A stretch of DNA of 20,364 bases from Oceanospirillaceae bacterium (GTDB lineage: Bacteria; Pseudomonadota; Gammaproteobacteria; Pseudomonadales; Balneatricaceae), in the NCBI GenBank assembly GCA_023954795.1, contig JAGSHA010000015.1, forward strand, positions 1-20,364, read 5' to 3'. Of this stretch, positions 1-7,932 are shown one piece after another. Within the stretch, counting starts at the first letter, position 1; every line of letters begins with the position of its first letter. Both the position numbers and the translations under genes were made by a program. The notes under the pieces are model-generated. The model did no database searches and was not told where the DNA came from. It saw nothing but the letters and a program-made list of their open reading frames with translations.

Positions 1-45
1 AAGGGTGACGATGCCAAGCAGAATGCTTTTCTTGCCGGGTTTCAT
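1..45 (-). CDS. Start of an unidentified protein, cut by the window edge
   Basis: Only 15 codons are visible, reading MKPGKKSILLGIVTL. Two lysines followed by a run of hydrophobic residues look like the start of a signal peptide or an N-terminal membrane anchor. A GGAG motif lies 7 bases before the ATG, which supports the start. The gene begins 61 bp downstream of the diguanylate cyclase stop on the same strand with no clear terminator between them, so the two may be co-transcribed. The function cannot be told from this fragment. Confidence 0.55.
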   Translation of the reverse strand, partial: MKPGKKSILLGIVTL

Positions 46-106
46 GAATGGTCTCCGCGCTGCGTAATCCGGTCAGGTTAGCACAGCGCGAAGGGCTTGG
101 TGAGCG

Positions 107-2416
107 TTATCGGGGAATAAGTTGAGTGGTGTCCTGGGATGCAATTGCGATCTGATTTTTACCCTGTTTTTTAGCGCTGTACATGGCTTGATCTGCGGCG
201 TGGATGAGGCTGTCGATGCTGTCTCCCTGAGAGGGGAAGAGGCTGATTCCGATGCTCGCGCTGACGCGTAGCTCAATATCATCGATGATCACGGGTGTTG
301 AGATCATATGCATAAGGCGCTCGGCGAGCAGGCGGGCTTCGTCCAGATGGGTTAGCTCATCGGCCAGGACCAAAAACTCGTCTCCGCCAATACGGGATAC
401 CATATCTGACGGACGAAGCGCTGCAGAGAGTTTATCCGCGAGCGCGACTAACAACTTGTCGCCAAGCAGGTGTCCAAAGCTGTCATTGATGGGTTTAAAG
501 TCGTCCAGATCAATAAACAATATGGCGAAATAACTGGTGGCATGGCTGGCTCGGCTTAAGGCTTTTTCGGCTCTGGCTTCAAAGTGGATGCGATTGGGAA
601 GCTTCGTCAGGTTGTCGTGCAGCGCCTGGAAGCGGATGGTATCAAAGGTCCGCTTCTGTTCGGTGATATCGCTCATCACGCAAACAAAATGGCTGATGTC
701 ACCGTCTTTGTCATAGACCGCAGAAATGTTTGTTTTCTGAATATAGACTTCGCCGCTGCGTTTGCGATTGGCAATCTCTCCAATCCATTGGCCGGTGTGT
801 AGCAGATCGCGCCAAAGTTGTTGGTAGAAGTGGGTGTCATGGTGTCCCGACTTTAACAGGCTGGTTTTTTGGTCCTGGGCCTGTTTGTCTGTAAATCCAG
901 TCAGGGCAGTAAATGCTGGGTTGGTGAGGATGATGCGTGCACTACTGTCCGTTACCATGATGGCTTCGGTCGTGTGTTCGAGTACTTTTTTTGCAATCTT
1001 TGCTGCATTGCGGCGTTTTTTGATGTCGCTGATATCTCGGAACATCAGCTGAATAGCGCTGGCGTTATCGTAGGTAGTGCGCGACAGGCTTAATTCAGCA
1101 TCAAATGTGCTGCCGTCCAGTCGTACCAGTTGCTCTTCAATGGGTGGTAGTTTGTCGTGGTTCGATTGCTGTAGGGACTGCATCAATTCGTCGGCAGACG
1201 CACGATTGGAATCGTTGGCAATATCAAGAACGTTCAGGCCGATCAGTTGCTCGATACCGCATGCACCTAACAGTCCGACGGCGGCGCTGTTAGCAAGAAT
1301 AATTCGGTTATCAACGCTCAGGATGATCGCTTCTGGGGAACTCTCGAACAAGGCCTGATAGCGGCTGTTGCTGTCGCGAGACAGACGGGTCATAACTTCC
1401 GCCTGGCGTAACGCGCGAGCACGTCCACCCAGCATTAAGAAGCAGGCAAATGTGCTGAGTGCACCAATGATGCTTCCGCCGATCAATGTGCTGAGGTCGT
1501 GGCGGTAAAGTACGTTGGTTGATGCGAATGCGTTAAGCGGTGTGTAGTACAGGTCGATGCGCTGATGGGAAAGCTCCAGCGTTTGTTTCAGGCGAAAGGG
1601 CAGAAGGTGTGGATCGGCCTGTTCTTCCGGGTGGCTATCGTACAGCGGCGATTGTCCAATACGCTCATCAACTGCCCGTACGTGAATCAGGGGATCGATT
1701 TTTTGAAGTGTTTCTTCCAGCAGCATGCTTAAGCTAAAGCCGATAGTAACCCAGCCGTGAAACAGCGGTGTATAGGGGTCGTTGGGGTCGGGGCTTTCGA
1801 CCGGTAAAAGAAACAGGTAATCAAGAGATTGCTGGTCGGTAGGTAGCAAAGAGATCGGTTCTGACAGCGCCAGCGTGCTTGAATTTTTGGCTCGCTCAGC
1901 GGCAAAGCGGCGGTTTGATTCTGAGCCGATGTCAAACCCGCGAACCTTCTGGGTGATTGTGTCGGGCGCGGCGTGCATCAGGACAAATGTGTCTTGTCGC
2001 GATGTTTCCGGGAAAATCCGAAAGTCAGGACCGTATATCCTGCGCTGCGTTTCAGTAAATATCTCCCGATTACTGTGCGCAACATAGCGCGTGTAAGTGA
2101 TGCCAATAATGCCGTTTGCTTCAAAGTCGAGCGCAGCTTGTTTGAAAAAAGAGGGCCAGTGTTTTTCTACATCATTCAGGTGATTCAAAACCAAGCCGCG
2201 AGTGGTTCTTAAGAGGAGAGGGTAACGGTCGAGTTTTTCCTGAATCAGAAGAGTTGTCTGGTTGGCGAGCGCCTGGAAACGGGTTTCAAACTGTTCCTTG
2301 TTCATGTTTGCGCTAAACAGGCTGGCGTAATACGTGGCCAGTAACGAGGCAAACAGGACTGTGGTGGGGATGAGAAACTGGCTCCACCGTGTGCGATCAA
2401 TGCGTTTGGTTTCCAT
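107..2416 (-). CDS. Membrane diguanylate cyclase with CHASE, two PAS and GGDEF domains
   Basis: A 769-residue sensor enzyme predicted to make cyclic di-GMP from two GTP at the inner membrane. A first membrane helix (about residues 14-36) is followed by a periplasmic CHASE-like sensing region (about 80-300) and a second helix (about 309-331). Two PAS domains come next (about 347-465 and 475-590, the second ending in a typical DITEQKR linker). The C-terminal GGDEF domain begins near DNLTKLPNR and carries an intact GGDEF signature at 677-681. RPSD (667-670) lies five residues before it, the spacing of the inhibitory I-site, so product feedback is likely. There is no EAL domain, so this should be a synthase only. 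No strong ribosome site is seen at the ATG, but the first membrane helix supports this start. The CHASE ligand is unknown. Confidence 0.9.
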   Translation of the reverse strand: METKRIDRTRWSQFLIPTTVLFASLLATYYASLFSANMNKEQFETRFQALANQTTLLIQEKLDRYPLLLRTTRGLVLNHLNDVEKHWPSFFKQAALDFEANGIIGITYTRYVAHSNREIFTETQRRIYGPDFRIFPETSRQDTFVLMHAAPDTITQKVRGFDIGSESNRRFAAERAKNSSTLALSEPISLLPTDQQSLDYLFLLPVESPDPNDPYTPLFHGWVTIGFSLSMLLEETLQKIDPLIHVRAVDERIGQSPLYDSHPEEQADPHLLPFRLKQTLELSHQRIDLYYTPLNAFASTNVLYRHDLSTLIGGSIIGALSTFACFLMLGGRARALRQAEVMTRLSRDSNSRYQALFESSPEAIILSVDNRIILANSAAVGLLGACGIEQLIGLNVLDIANDSNRASADELMQSLQQSNHDKLPPIEEQLVRLDGSTFDAELSLSRTTYDNASAIQLMFRDISDIKKRRNAAKIAKKVLEHTTEAIMVTDSSARIILTNPAFTALTGFTDKQAQDQKTSLLKSGHHDTHFYQQLWRDLLHTGQWIGEIANRKRSGEVYIQKTNISAVYDKDGDISHFVCVMSDITEQKRTFDTIRFQALHDNLTKLPNRIHFEARAEKALSRASHATSYFAILFIDLDDFKPINDSFGHLLGDKLLVALADKLSAALRPSDMVSRIGGDEFLVLADELTHLDEARLLAERLMHMISTPVIIDDIELRVSASIGISLFPSQGDSIDSLIHAADQAMYSAKKQGKNQIAIASQDTTQLIPR

Positions 2417-2542
2417 TATCAGAACTGTGACTCCCCAAAAGTCGGCGTGGTGTCAGTGGGTTGTATAGATTGTCTGGCTTTATGAAGTGGTTGTGTTCCG
2501 TGTTTTTGCAGGAATATTAAATGTATTTGGGTAGGATGTAGG

Positions 2543-2576
2543 CCGGTAAGCAACCTGTTGGCTTGGCGCTTACCGG
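2543..2576. repeat. Inverted repeat between folD and the cyclase gene
   Basis: The arms CCGGTAAGC and GCTTACCGG pair over 9 bp around a 16-base loop, just past the folD stop codon. On the minus strand no T-run follows directly, although A/T-rich sequence comes about 15 bases later. It may be a weak folD terminator or a 3' end stabiliser. A classical intrinsic terminator is not supported. Confidence 0.5.
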
Positions 2577-2595
2577 TCATGAGCTGAGAGGCTGG

Positions 2596-3447
2596 TTAAT
2601 CCAGCTTATCCGCAGCTTCCAATGTGTTTTCCATCAGAGTGGCAACCGTCATTGGGCCTACGCCGCCGGGTACAGGGGTGATCCAGCCAGCTCGCTCAGC
2701 TGCGATGTCATATTCTACATCGCCGACTAAGCGGCCATCTTCGAGACGATTAATGCCGACATCAATGACGATAGCGCCATCTTTAATCCATTCACCTTTA
2801 ACCAGTCCAGGGATGCCTACGCCGACAACCACAATATCAGCACGATTGACGTGGCCTGGAAGATCGCGGGTAAAGCGGTGTGTCGTTGTAACGGTGCAGC
2901 CAGCAAGCAGTAGCTCCAGAGACATCGGGCGGCCAACGATGTTAGAGGCGCCTACAACAACAGCTTCCTGACCGTGCAGATCAATACCAGTCGATGCCAA
3001 TAGCGTCATAACCCCTTTAGGTGTGCAGGGGCGAAGGACGGGCATACGCTGAGCTAGTCGGCCAAGATTGAATGCGTGAAAACCGTCAACATCTTTATCT
3101 GGGCGAATGCGTTCTAGAATTTCATCGCCGTTCAAATGTGCTGGTAGCGGAAGCTGAAGCAAGATGCCGTGTACAGACGGGTCAGCATTGAGTTCATCAA
3201 CCAGTTCTTCCAGTTGCTGCTGAGTAGTGTCTTCGGGCAGATCGTAAGAACGGGAGTCAATGCCTACTTCTTTACAGGCGTTCTTCTTATTGCGTACGTA
3301 AACTTGTGAAGCCGGGTCGACGCCGACCAGTATTACTGCCAGGCAGGGGGCAGCTTTGCCGGAGGTGATGCGCTGTTGAATACCTTCAGCGACCTTGCGG
3401 CGTACATCAGCGGCAATTTGTTTGCCGTCTATTGTTTTTGCGCTCAT
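2596..3447 (-). CDS. folD: Bifunctional methylenetetrahydrofolate dehydrogenase / cyclohydrolase
   Basis: A cytosolic enzyme of one-carbon metabolism. It oxidises 5,10-methylene-THF with NADP+ and hydrolyses the methenyl product to 10-formyl-THF for purine and formyl-Met synthesis. The 283 residues match the usual family length. Visible signatures are VYVRNKKNAC with the catalytic lysine of the YVxxK motif, LQLPLPAHL, RPDKDVDGFH, PCTPKG, the dinucleotide-binding VVGASNIVGRP, and the closing PVPGGVGPMTVATLMENT. The start MSAKTIDGK aligns with the family start, although only a distant AGGA lies upstream. It is read away from the tRNA operon. A folD gene beside this tRNA cluster and tig is also the pseudomonad arrangement (from memory). 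Confidence 0.97.
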   Translation of the reverse strand: MSAKTIDGKQIAADVRRKVAEGIQQRITSGKAAPCLAVILVGVDPASQVYVRNKKNACKEVGIDSRSYDLPEDTTQQQLEELVDELNADPSVHGILLQLPLPAHLNGDEILERIRPDKDVDGFHAFNLGRLAQRMPVLRPCTPKGVMTLLASTGIDLHGQEAVVVGASNIVGRPMSLELLLAGCTVTTTHRFTRDLPGHVNRADIVVVGVGIPGLVKGEWIKDGAIVIDVGINRLEDGRLVGDVEYDIAAERAGWITPVPGGVGPMTVATLMENTLEAADKLD

Positions 3448-3610
3448 ATTGCGGATGCTGTCCTATAAAACGAATTTTCACTGGCGCAAATTCTCTCACG
3501 GTTGACTGTCAGGGCCAAGGGCAATTGGTTGAGCAATAAGCAGAATGTGTATATAGAGGCTTGTATTGGTTGCAATTTAACCACTGATTGAGCGCTAAGC
3601 TGTTTATTTC

Positions 3611-3659
3611 ATTAAAAAAATAAAAAAGTGTTGACGACCTAAAATCGGCTCTATAATAT
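3611..3659 (+). promoter_or_regulatory. Promoter of the tRNA operon with A-rich upstream element
   Basis: An A-tract (3614-3627) resembling an UP element is followed by TTGACG (3631-3636) and the overlapping -10 candidates TATAAT (3652-3657) and TAATAT (3654-3659). TAATAT has a 17-base spacer from TTGACG, while TATAAT has 17 from TGTTGA. GC-rich sequence follows the -10. The whole lies about 80 bases before the first tRNA. This is typical of a strong stable-RNA promoter. Confidence 0.75.
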
Positions 3660-3737
3660 TCGCACCACCTTGAACGGCGGCGCTAACACAGACCACTTAG
3701 GAACGTGAAAGCAAAGCAGTTAAGGGCGGGCAACAAG

Positions 3738-3814
3738 GCGCCCGTAGCTCAACTGGATAGAGCAACGGCCTTCTAAGCCGTAGGCTGCGGGTTCGAGTCC
3801 TGCCGGGCGTGCCA
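3738..3814 (+). tRNA. tRNA-Arg (anticodon TCT)
   Basis: A full cloverleaf of 77 bases with encoded CCA. The acceptor GCGCCCG pairs with CGGGCGT, the anticodon stem is ACGGC/GCCGT, and the loop CTTCTAA carries anticodon TCT at 3772-3774. The T loop is TTCGAGT. The first acceptor pair is a G-U wobble (G1 with T72). It should read AGA and AGG codons. It is the first gene of a four-tRNA operon. Confidence 0.97.
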
Positions 3815-3857
3815 AGAAGATGTTGCTAGAGAAAGTTGAAGTCTTGATTAGAGATAT

Positions 3858-3934
3858 GGTGGGCGTAGCTCAGTTGGTAGAGCCCCGGATTGTGATTCCG
3901 GTGGTCGTGGGTTCGAGCCCCATCGTCCACCCCA
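3858..3934 (+). tRNA. tRNA-His (anticodon GTG), copy 1
   Basis: The cloverleaf has the anticodon stem CCGGA/TCCGG and loop TTGTGAT, with anticodon GTG at 3892-3894. It has the extra 5' G (position -1, base 3858) opposite C73 that is the identity element for histidyl-tRNA synthetase. CCA is encoded. This copy is identical to the second copy 201 bp downstream. Confidence 0.97.
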
Positions 3935-3951
3935 ATCTCTAATAATGTAGT

Positions 3952-4036
<85 letters not shown>

Positions 4037-4058
4037 TTTTTAAAAAGTAGTATGTTGT

Positions 4059-4135
4059 GGTGGGCGTAGCTCAGTTGGTAGAGCCCCGGATTGTGATTCC
4101 GGTGGTCGTGGGTTCGAGCCCCATCGTCCACCCCA
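4059..4135 (+). tRNA. tRNA-His (anticodon GTG), copy 2
   Basis: Base-for-base identical over all 77 positions to the first tRNA-His, including the 5' G-1, anticodon GTG (4093-4095) and the encoded CCA. It is the last gene of the tRNA operon and is followed by an intrinsic terminator. Confidence 0.97.
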
Positions 4136-4164
4136 TTCTACGAAATCAAATATTATTGAAAAAT

Positions 4165-4188
4165 AATCGCTTATATGGCGATTTTTTT
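4165..4188 (+). terminator. Intrinsic terminator of the tRNA operon
   Basis: The stem AATCGC/GCGATT closes a 7-base loop and runs straight into a T-run (4182-4188). Confidence 0.8.
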
Positions 4189-4357
4189 ATGTCTGAAATT
4201 TGGTTTTTCTCGCTCGATTTCCCCCTCCTTTACGTTGCTTATGCAAAAATGCCTTTCATGCGTTGATTTGCTTGACTAATTGCGCTGGTTGCTTGAAAAT
4301 TTTGCGCTTAAATTCTGCCCGTAAGGCGATTAGTGTTTCTTGCAGGGCATACAGGTT

Positions 4358-4382
4358 GCAGGCTTTATTGGATAAAGCCTGC
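4358..4382 (+). promoter_or_regulatory. Perfect hairpin upstream of tig
   Basis: GCAGGCTTTA and TAAAGCCTGC form a perfect 10-bp stem around the 5-base loop TTGGA, ending 44 bases before the tig start. No T-run follows, so it is not a terminator. If transcribed it would be a stable element in the tig leader. The rest of 4189-4426 shows no gene and no convincing sigma-70 promoter. Confidence 0.55.
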
Positions 4383-4426
4383 TGATCTAGCTGGATCAAA
4401 ATGTATAAGTATTAATGAGGAATTCC

Positions 4427-5764
4427 ATGCAAGTTTCCGTTGAAACTACTTCCGGTCTCGAGCGTCAGGTAACTGTTACTGTACCGGCTGAGCGTATCGA
4501 TCAGGATGTTCAGAAGCGCGTTCAGCAGACCGCACGTACCGCCCGTCTTGATGGCTTCCGTCCAGGCAAGGTGCCTGTAAAAGTCGTTAAGAAACGTTAC
4601 GGCAAAGGTATTCGTGAAGAAGTACTGAATCAGGTTATTCAGGAAACTCTGTTCAAAGCGACTACTGATGAAAAGCTGCAGCCTGCGAACAGCCCAAGCA
4701 TCGAGTTCAAAAACGATAAAGAAGGCGAAGATTTCGAATACGTTGCAACTTTCGAAGTTTACCCTGAAATCGAGCTGGCTGATTTCTCTGGTGTAGAGAT
4801 CGAAAAGCTGTCTGCAGAAGTTAAAGATGAAGATCTGGATCAGATGATCGAGACTCTGCGTAAACAGCAGGCATCTTGGGATGAAGTAGAGCGCGCTGCT
4901 GAAGATGGCGACCGCGTTAAGATCGACTTCGCTGGTACTATCGATGGCGAAGCGTTCGATGGCGGTAAAGGCGAAGGTATGGATCTGGTACTGGGTTCCA
5001 ATACCATGATCCCTGGTTTCGAAACCGGTTTGGTTGGCGCGAGCGCTGGCGATGAGAAAGAACTGGATGTTACTTTCCCGGAAAGCTACCACGCTGAAGA
5101 GCTGAAAGGTAAAGACGCTAAGTTTGCTGTTAAAGTACAGAGCGTTTCTGCCCAGACTCTTGCTGAGCTGAACGAAGAGTTCTTCTCCAACTTCGGTATG
5201 GAAGAGAAAACTCTGGACGGCTTCAAGGCTGAAGTTCGCAAGAATATGGAGCGCGAACTGACTAACACGCTTAAAATGAAGCTGAAAGATCAGGTTTTCC
5301 GTGAGTTGGTTAAGCTGAACAGCATCGATGTTCCAGCTGCGCTGATCGATAACGAAATCGATAACCTGCGTCGTCAGGCGGTTCAGCAGTTCGCTGGTCC
5401 GGATTCTGATTTTGATCTGAACATGCTGCCTAAAGAGATGTTCCAGGAACAGGCTGTAAGCCGCGTATCTGTTGGTCTGCTGGTTCAGGAATTCATCAAA
5501 GCAAACGACATCAAAGTTGATGATGAGCGCGTTCAGACTTCCATCAAAGAACTGGCTGAAACTTACCAGGAACCACAGCAGGTTATCGACTGGTACAACA
5601 GTAATCAGGAGATGCTGAGCCAGATCCAGAGTCTGGTAATGGAAGATCAGGTGCTTGATCAGCTTCTGGCTTCTGCTAAAGTCTCTGAAGTAGAAGTTAG
5701 CTACGAAGACGCCATCAAGCCGGCACAGCCGGAAGCTGAAACTGAAGAAGACGCTGCTGAATAA
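4427..5764 (+). CDS. tig: Trigger factor, ribosome-associated chaperone and prolyl isomerase
   Basis: It binds the ribosome near the exit tunnel and shields nascent chains. The start used is the ATG of MQVSVETTSGLERQV, which aligns with E. coli Tig; TGAGGA lies just before it. An earlier in-frame ATG at 4415 would place the ribosome site inside the gene and is less likely. The protein has 445 residues, close to the family norm of about 430. The N-domain has the ribosome-docking loop GFRPGKVP at residues 43-50. The FKBP-like isomerase domain lies at about 150-245 and contains GDRVKIDFAGTIDG and IPGFETGLVG. The rest is the helical chaperone domain with an acidic tail. Codon use is strongly biased, as expected for an abundant protein. 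A terminator separates it from clpP. Confidence 0.97.
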   Translation: MQVSVETTSGLERQVTVTVPAERIDQDVQKRVQQTARTARLDGFRPGKVPVKVVKKRYGKGIREEVLNQVIQETLFKATTDEKLQPANSPSIEFKNDKEGEDFEYVATFEVYPEIELADFSGVEIEKLSAEVKDEDLDQMIETLRKQQASWDEVERAAEDGDRVKIDFAGTIDGEAFDGGKGEGMDLVLGSNTMIPGFETGLVGASAGDEKELDVTFPESYHAEELKGKDAKFAVKVQSVSAQTLAELNEEFFSNFGMEEKTLDGFKAEVRKNMERELTNTLKMKLKDQVFRELVKLNSIDVPAALIDNEIDNLRRQAVQQFAGPDSDFDLNMLPKEMFQEQAVSRVSVGLLVQEFIKANDIKVDDERVQTSIKELAETYQEPQQVIDWYNSNQEMLSQIQSLVMEDQVLDQLLASAKVSEVEVSYEDAIKPAQPEAETEEDAAE

Positions 5765-5790
5765 GCAACGCCAAGTAAGTCACAGTTAAG

Positions 5791-5829
5791 AAAACGGCAG
5801 TTGGCGTAGGCTGGCTGTCGTTTTTTTTT
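5791..5829 (+). terminator. Intrinsic terminator between tig and clpP
   Basis: The stem ACGGCAG/CTGTCGT (7 bp, one G-T pair) closes a 14-base loop and is followed by nine T residues (5821-5829). The loop is large, so termination may be partial and allow read-through into clpP, whose own promoter is not obvious. Confidence 0.7.
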
Positions 5830-5830
5830 C

Positions 5831-5842
5831 GCGTAATTACGC
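5831..5842. promoter_or_regulatory. 12-bp palindrome just before the clpP ribosome site
   Basis: GCGTAATTACGC is a perfect palindrome lying between the tig terminator and the clpP Shine-Dalgarno sequence AAGGAGA. It could be a small operator or the 5' edge of the clpP leader. No known regulator is recognised. Confidence 0.4.
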
Positions 5843-5856
5843 TAAGGAGATAAAGA

Positions 5857-6480
5857 ATGGGCGAATTTGGAAAAGGGTCCGCTGATATTCTCAGTAGTCT
5901 GGTCCCTATGGTAGTTGAGCAGAGCGCGCGCGGTGAGCGAGCTTATGACATCTACTCTCGTCTGTTAAAAGAGCGTGTCATTTTCCTGGTCGGTCCTGTG
6001 GAAGATCACATGGCGAACCTCGTTGTGGCCCAGCTGTTGTATTTGGAAGCTGAGAACCCGGACAAAGACATTCATCTGTACATTAACTCTCCGGGTGGAT
6101 CTGTGACTGCGGGTATGTCTATTTACGATACCATGCAGTTCATTAAGCCTGATGTCAGCACTATGTGTATGGGGCAGGCTGCGAGCATGGGTGCATTCCT
6201 GCTGGCCGGTGGTGCTAAAGGTAAGCGCTTTGCGTTGCCAAATGCGCGTGTCATGATTCACCAGCCGTTGGGTGGATATCAGGGTCAGGCGACGGATATT
6301 GAGATTCACACTAAAGAGATTCTTAGCATCCGTGAAAAGCTGAACCGAATATTGGCAGAGCATACCGGGCAGGACCTTGAGACCATCGCCCGTGATACAG
6401 ACCGTGATAACTTTATGGCTCCGGAAGCTGCTAAAGAGTATGGTTTGATTGACGATGTTCTGGGGCGTCGCGCTGGTTGA
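5857..6480 (+). CDS. clpP: ATP-dependent Clp protease proteolytic subunit
   Basis: The peptidase of the ClpXP/ClpAP complexes, a tetradecameric serine protease in the cytoplasm. At 207 residues it has the same length as E. coli ClpP including the short propeptide. The catalytic triad is visible: Ser110 in MGQAASMGAF, His135 in RVMIHQPLGG, and Asp184 in DTDRDNFM. The oxyanion-loop sequence NSPGGSV is present. AAGGAGA lies 7 bases before the ATG. It is followed after 90 bp by clpX, its ATPase partner, on the same strand with no intrinsic terminator between them, so the pair is probably co-transcribed. Loss of Ser110 or His135 would have marked an inactive paralogue; both are intact. Confidence 0.98.
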   Translation: MGEFGKGSADILSSLVPMVVEQSARGERAYDIYSRLLKERVIFLVGPVEDHMANLVVAQLLYLEAENPDKDIHLYINSPGGSVTAGMSIYDTMQFIKPDVSTMCMGQAASMGAFLLAGGAKGKRFALPNARVMIHQPLGGYQGQATDIEIHTKEILSIREKLNRILAEHTGQDLETIARDTDRDNFMAPEAAKEYGLIDDVLGRRAG

Positions 6481-6482
6481 TA

Positions 6483-6503
6483 ACCCTCCTATAATATGAG
6501 GGT
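6483..6503 (+). repeat. First hairpin in the clpP-clpX gap
   Basis: ACCCTC and GAGGGT pair over 6 bp around a 9-base loop, just after the clpP stop. No T-run follows. It is likely an mRNA processing or stabilising hairpin, and not a terminator. Confidence 0.45.
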
Positions 6504-6519
6504 GGGTTGAAAAAGGTCT

Positions 6520-6545
6520 GGAAAGGCACCATAAAGTACCTTTCC
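6520..6545 (+). repeat. Second hairpin in the clpP-clpX gap
   Basis: GGAAAGG and CCTTTCC pair over 7 bp around a 12-base loop, 25 bases before the clpX start. No T-run follows. With the first hairpin it makes a tandem pair in the intercistronic RNA. Confidence 0.45.
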
Positions 6546-6570
6546 GGATTTGCACATATGAGGTAGTCGA

Positions 6571-7854
6571 ATGTCCGACGAAATTAAAGGTAAAGATGGC
6601 GACAGCGGTAAGCTGCTGTACTGTTCATTCTGCGGTAAAAGTCAGGATGAAGTGCGTAAATTGATCGCAGGACCGTCTGTCTTTATCTGTGACGAATGTG
6701 TTGATCTGTGCAACGACATTATTCGCGAAGAGATTCAGGAAGCAGAGCCACAGGAAGAAAGTGATCGCTTGCCGATTCCTGCGGAAATTGCAGAAACCCT
6801 GAACGAGTATGTTATTGGTCAGGAGCAGGCTAAAAGGGTTCTTGCGGTAGCGGTTTACAACCACTACAAGCGTCTCCGCTTTCAGGGTGGAAAAGACGGC
6901 GTAGAGCTGGGTAAAAGTAACATCCTGCTGATCGGGCCAACCGGTAGCGGTAAAACGTTGCTGGCTCAGACATTGGCGCGGATGCTGAATGTGCCGTTCA
7001 CCATTGCCGATGCAACCACGCTGACTGAGGCGGGTTACGTAGGTGAAGATGTTGAAAATATCATCCAGAAGCTGCTGCAGAAGTGCGATTACGATGTAGA
7101 AAAGGCCCAGTTGGGTATTGTTTATATCGATGAGATCGATAAGATTTCACGCAAATCTGATAATCCGTCCATTACCCGGGATGTATCCGGTGAGGGTGTA
7201 CAGCAAGCACTGCTGAAGCTTATCGAGGGTACTGTGGCATCTGTGCCGCCTCAGGGTGGCCGTAAGCATCCTCAGCAGGAGTTTTTGCAGGTTGATACCT
7301 CCAATATCCTGTTCATCTGTGGTGGTGCGTTTGCAGGCCTTGAGCAGATCATTCGTGATCGTTCTGAAAAGAGCTCTATTGGTTTCAATGCGATCGTAAA
7401 AGCGAAGGATGAAGAGAAGTCTATTTCAAAAGCTCTGCAGGAAGTTGAGGCAGAAGATCTGGTGAAATTTGGTCTGATTCCTGAATTCGTTGGTCGTTTG
7501 CCAATGATTGCTGCACTGGGAGAGCTGGATGAAGACGCTCTGATTCAGATTCTGACAGAACCTAAGAACAGTCTGACCAAGCAGTACTCAGCACTTTTCG
7601 GTATGGAAGGCGCGGAAGTCGATTTCCGTGAAGAAGCGTTACACGCTGTTGCGAAGAGAGCACTTGAGCGTGGCACTGGTGCGCGAGGTCTTCGTTCAAT
7701 TCTGGAAGCGACGTTGCTTGATACAATGTATCAGCTACCTTCTATGGAAGGTGTCAGCAAAGTAGTGATCGATGAAGGGGTGATCAGTGGTGATAGTGAG
7801 CCGCTGTTGATTTATGAAAACCGTGAGCAGCAAAAGGCGGCACCGGAAGAATAA
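6571..7854 (+). CDS. clpX: ATP-dependent Clp protease ATP-binding subunit ClpX
   Basis: A hexameric AAA+ unfoldase that recognises tagged or specific substrates and feeds them to ClpP. At 427 residues it is full length. The N-terminal zinc-binding domain has CSFCGKS and CDECVDLC. Walker A is GPTGSGKT at 122-129 and Walker B is IVYIDEIDK around 183-191. The RDVSGEGVQQALLK segment is typical. The ClpP-docking loop IGF is at 270-272, so it can pair with the adjacent ClpP. GAGG lies 7 bases before the ATG. A strong terminator follows directly. In many gammaproteobacteria lon and hupB come next, but here the next gene is a convergent MarR regulator. Confidence 0.98.
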   Translation: MSDEIKGKDGDSGKLLYCSFCGKSQDEVRKLIAGPSVFICDECVDLCNDIIREEIQEAEPQEESDRLPIPAEIAETLNEYVIGQEQAKRVLAVAVYNHYKRLRFQGGKDGVELGKSNILLIGPTGSGKTLLAQTLARMLNVPFTIADATTLTEAGYVGEDVENIIQKLLQKCDYDVEKAQLGIVYIDEIDKISRKSDNPSITRDVSGEGVQQALLKLIEGTVASVPPQGGRKHPQQEFLQVDTSNILFICGGAFAGLEQIIRDRSEKSSIGFNAIVKAKDEEKSISKALQEVEAEDLVKFGLIPEFVGRLPMIAALGELDEDALIQILTEPKNSLTKQYSALFGMEGAEVDFREEALHAVAKRALERGTGARGLRSILEATLLDTMYQLPSMEGVSKVVIDEGVISGDSEPLLIYENREQQKAAPEE

Positions 7855-7876
7855 TCAGCGATCGATGCACATAAAT

Positions 7877-7904
7877 AAAAAGCGACCATAAGGTCGCTTT
7901 TTTT
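7877..7904. terminator. Bidirectional terminator between clpX and the MarR gene
   Basis: AGCGACC/GGTCGCT forms a 7-bp stem with loop ATAA, preceded by an A-run and followed by seven T residues. It can end transcripts from both the clpX and the MarR sides. Confidence 0.85.
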
Positions 7905-7932
7905 GTGCCTAGTTTCTTTGTGTTCGCGGTGG

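Noticed and set aside
4292..4298. CTTGAAA upstream of tig, resembling a heat-shock sigma-32 -35 box
   Set aside because: No CCCCATNT-like -10 lies at the required distance; the nearest CCCG is too far downstream.
4412..5092. A 226-codon open frame opposite tig
   Set aside because: It is the antisense shadow of a highly expressed, codon-biased gene and has no recognisable domain.
6490..6495. TATAAT in the clpP-clpX gap as a clpX promoter
   Set aside because: There is no -35 at 16-18 bases, and the motif sits in the loop of a hairpin.
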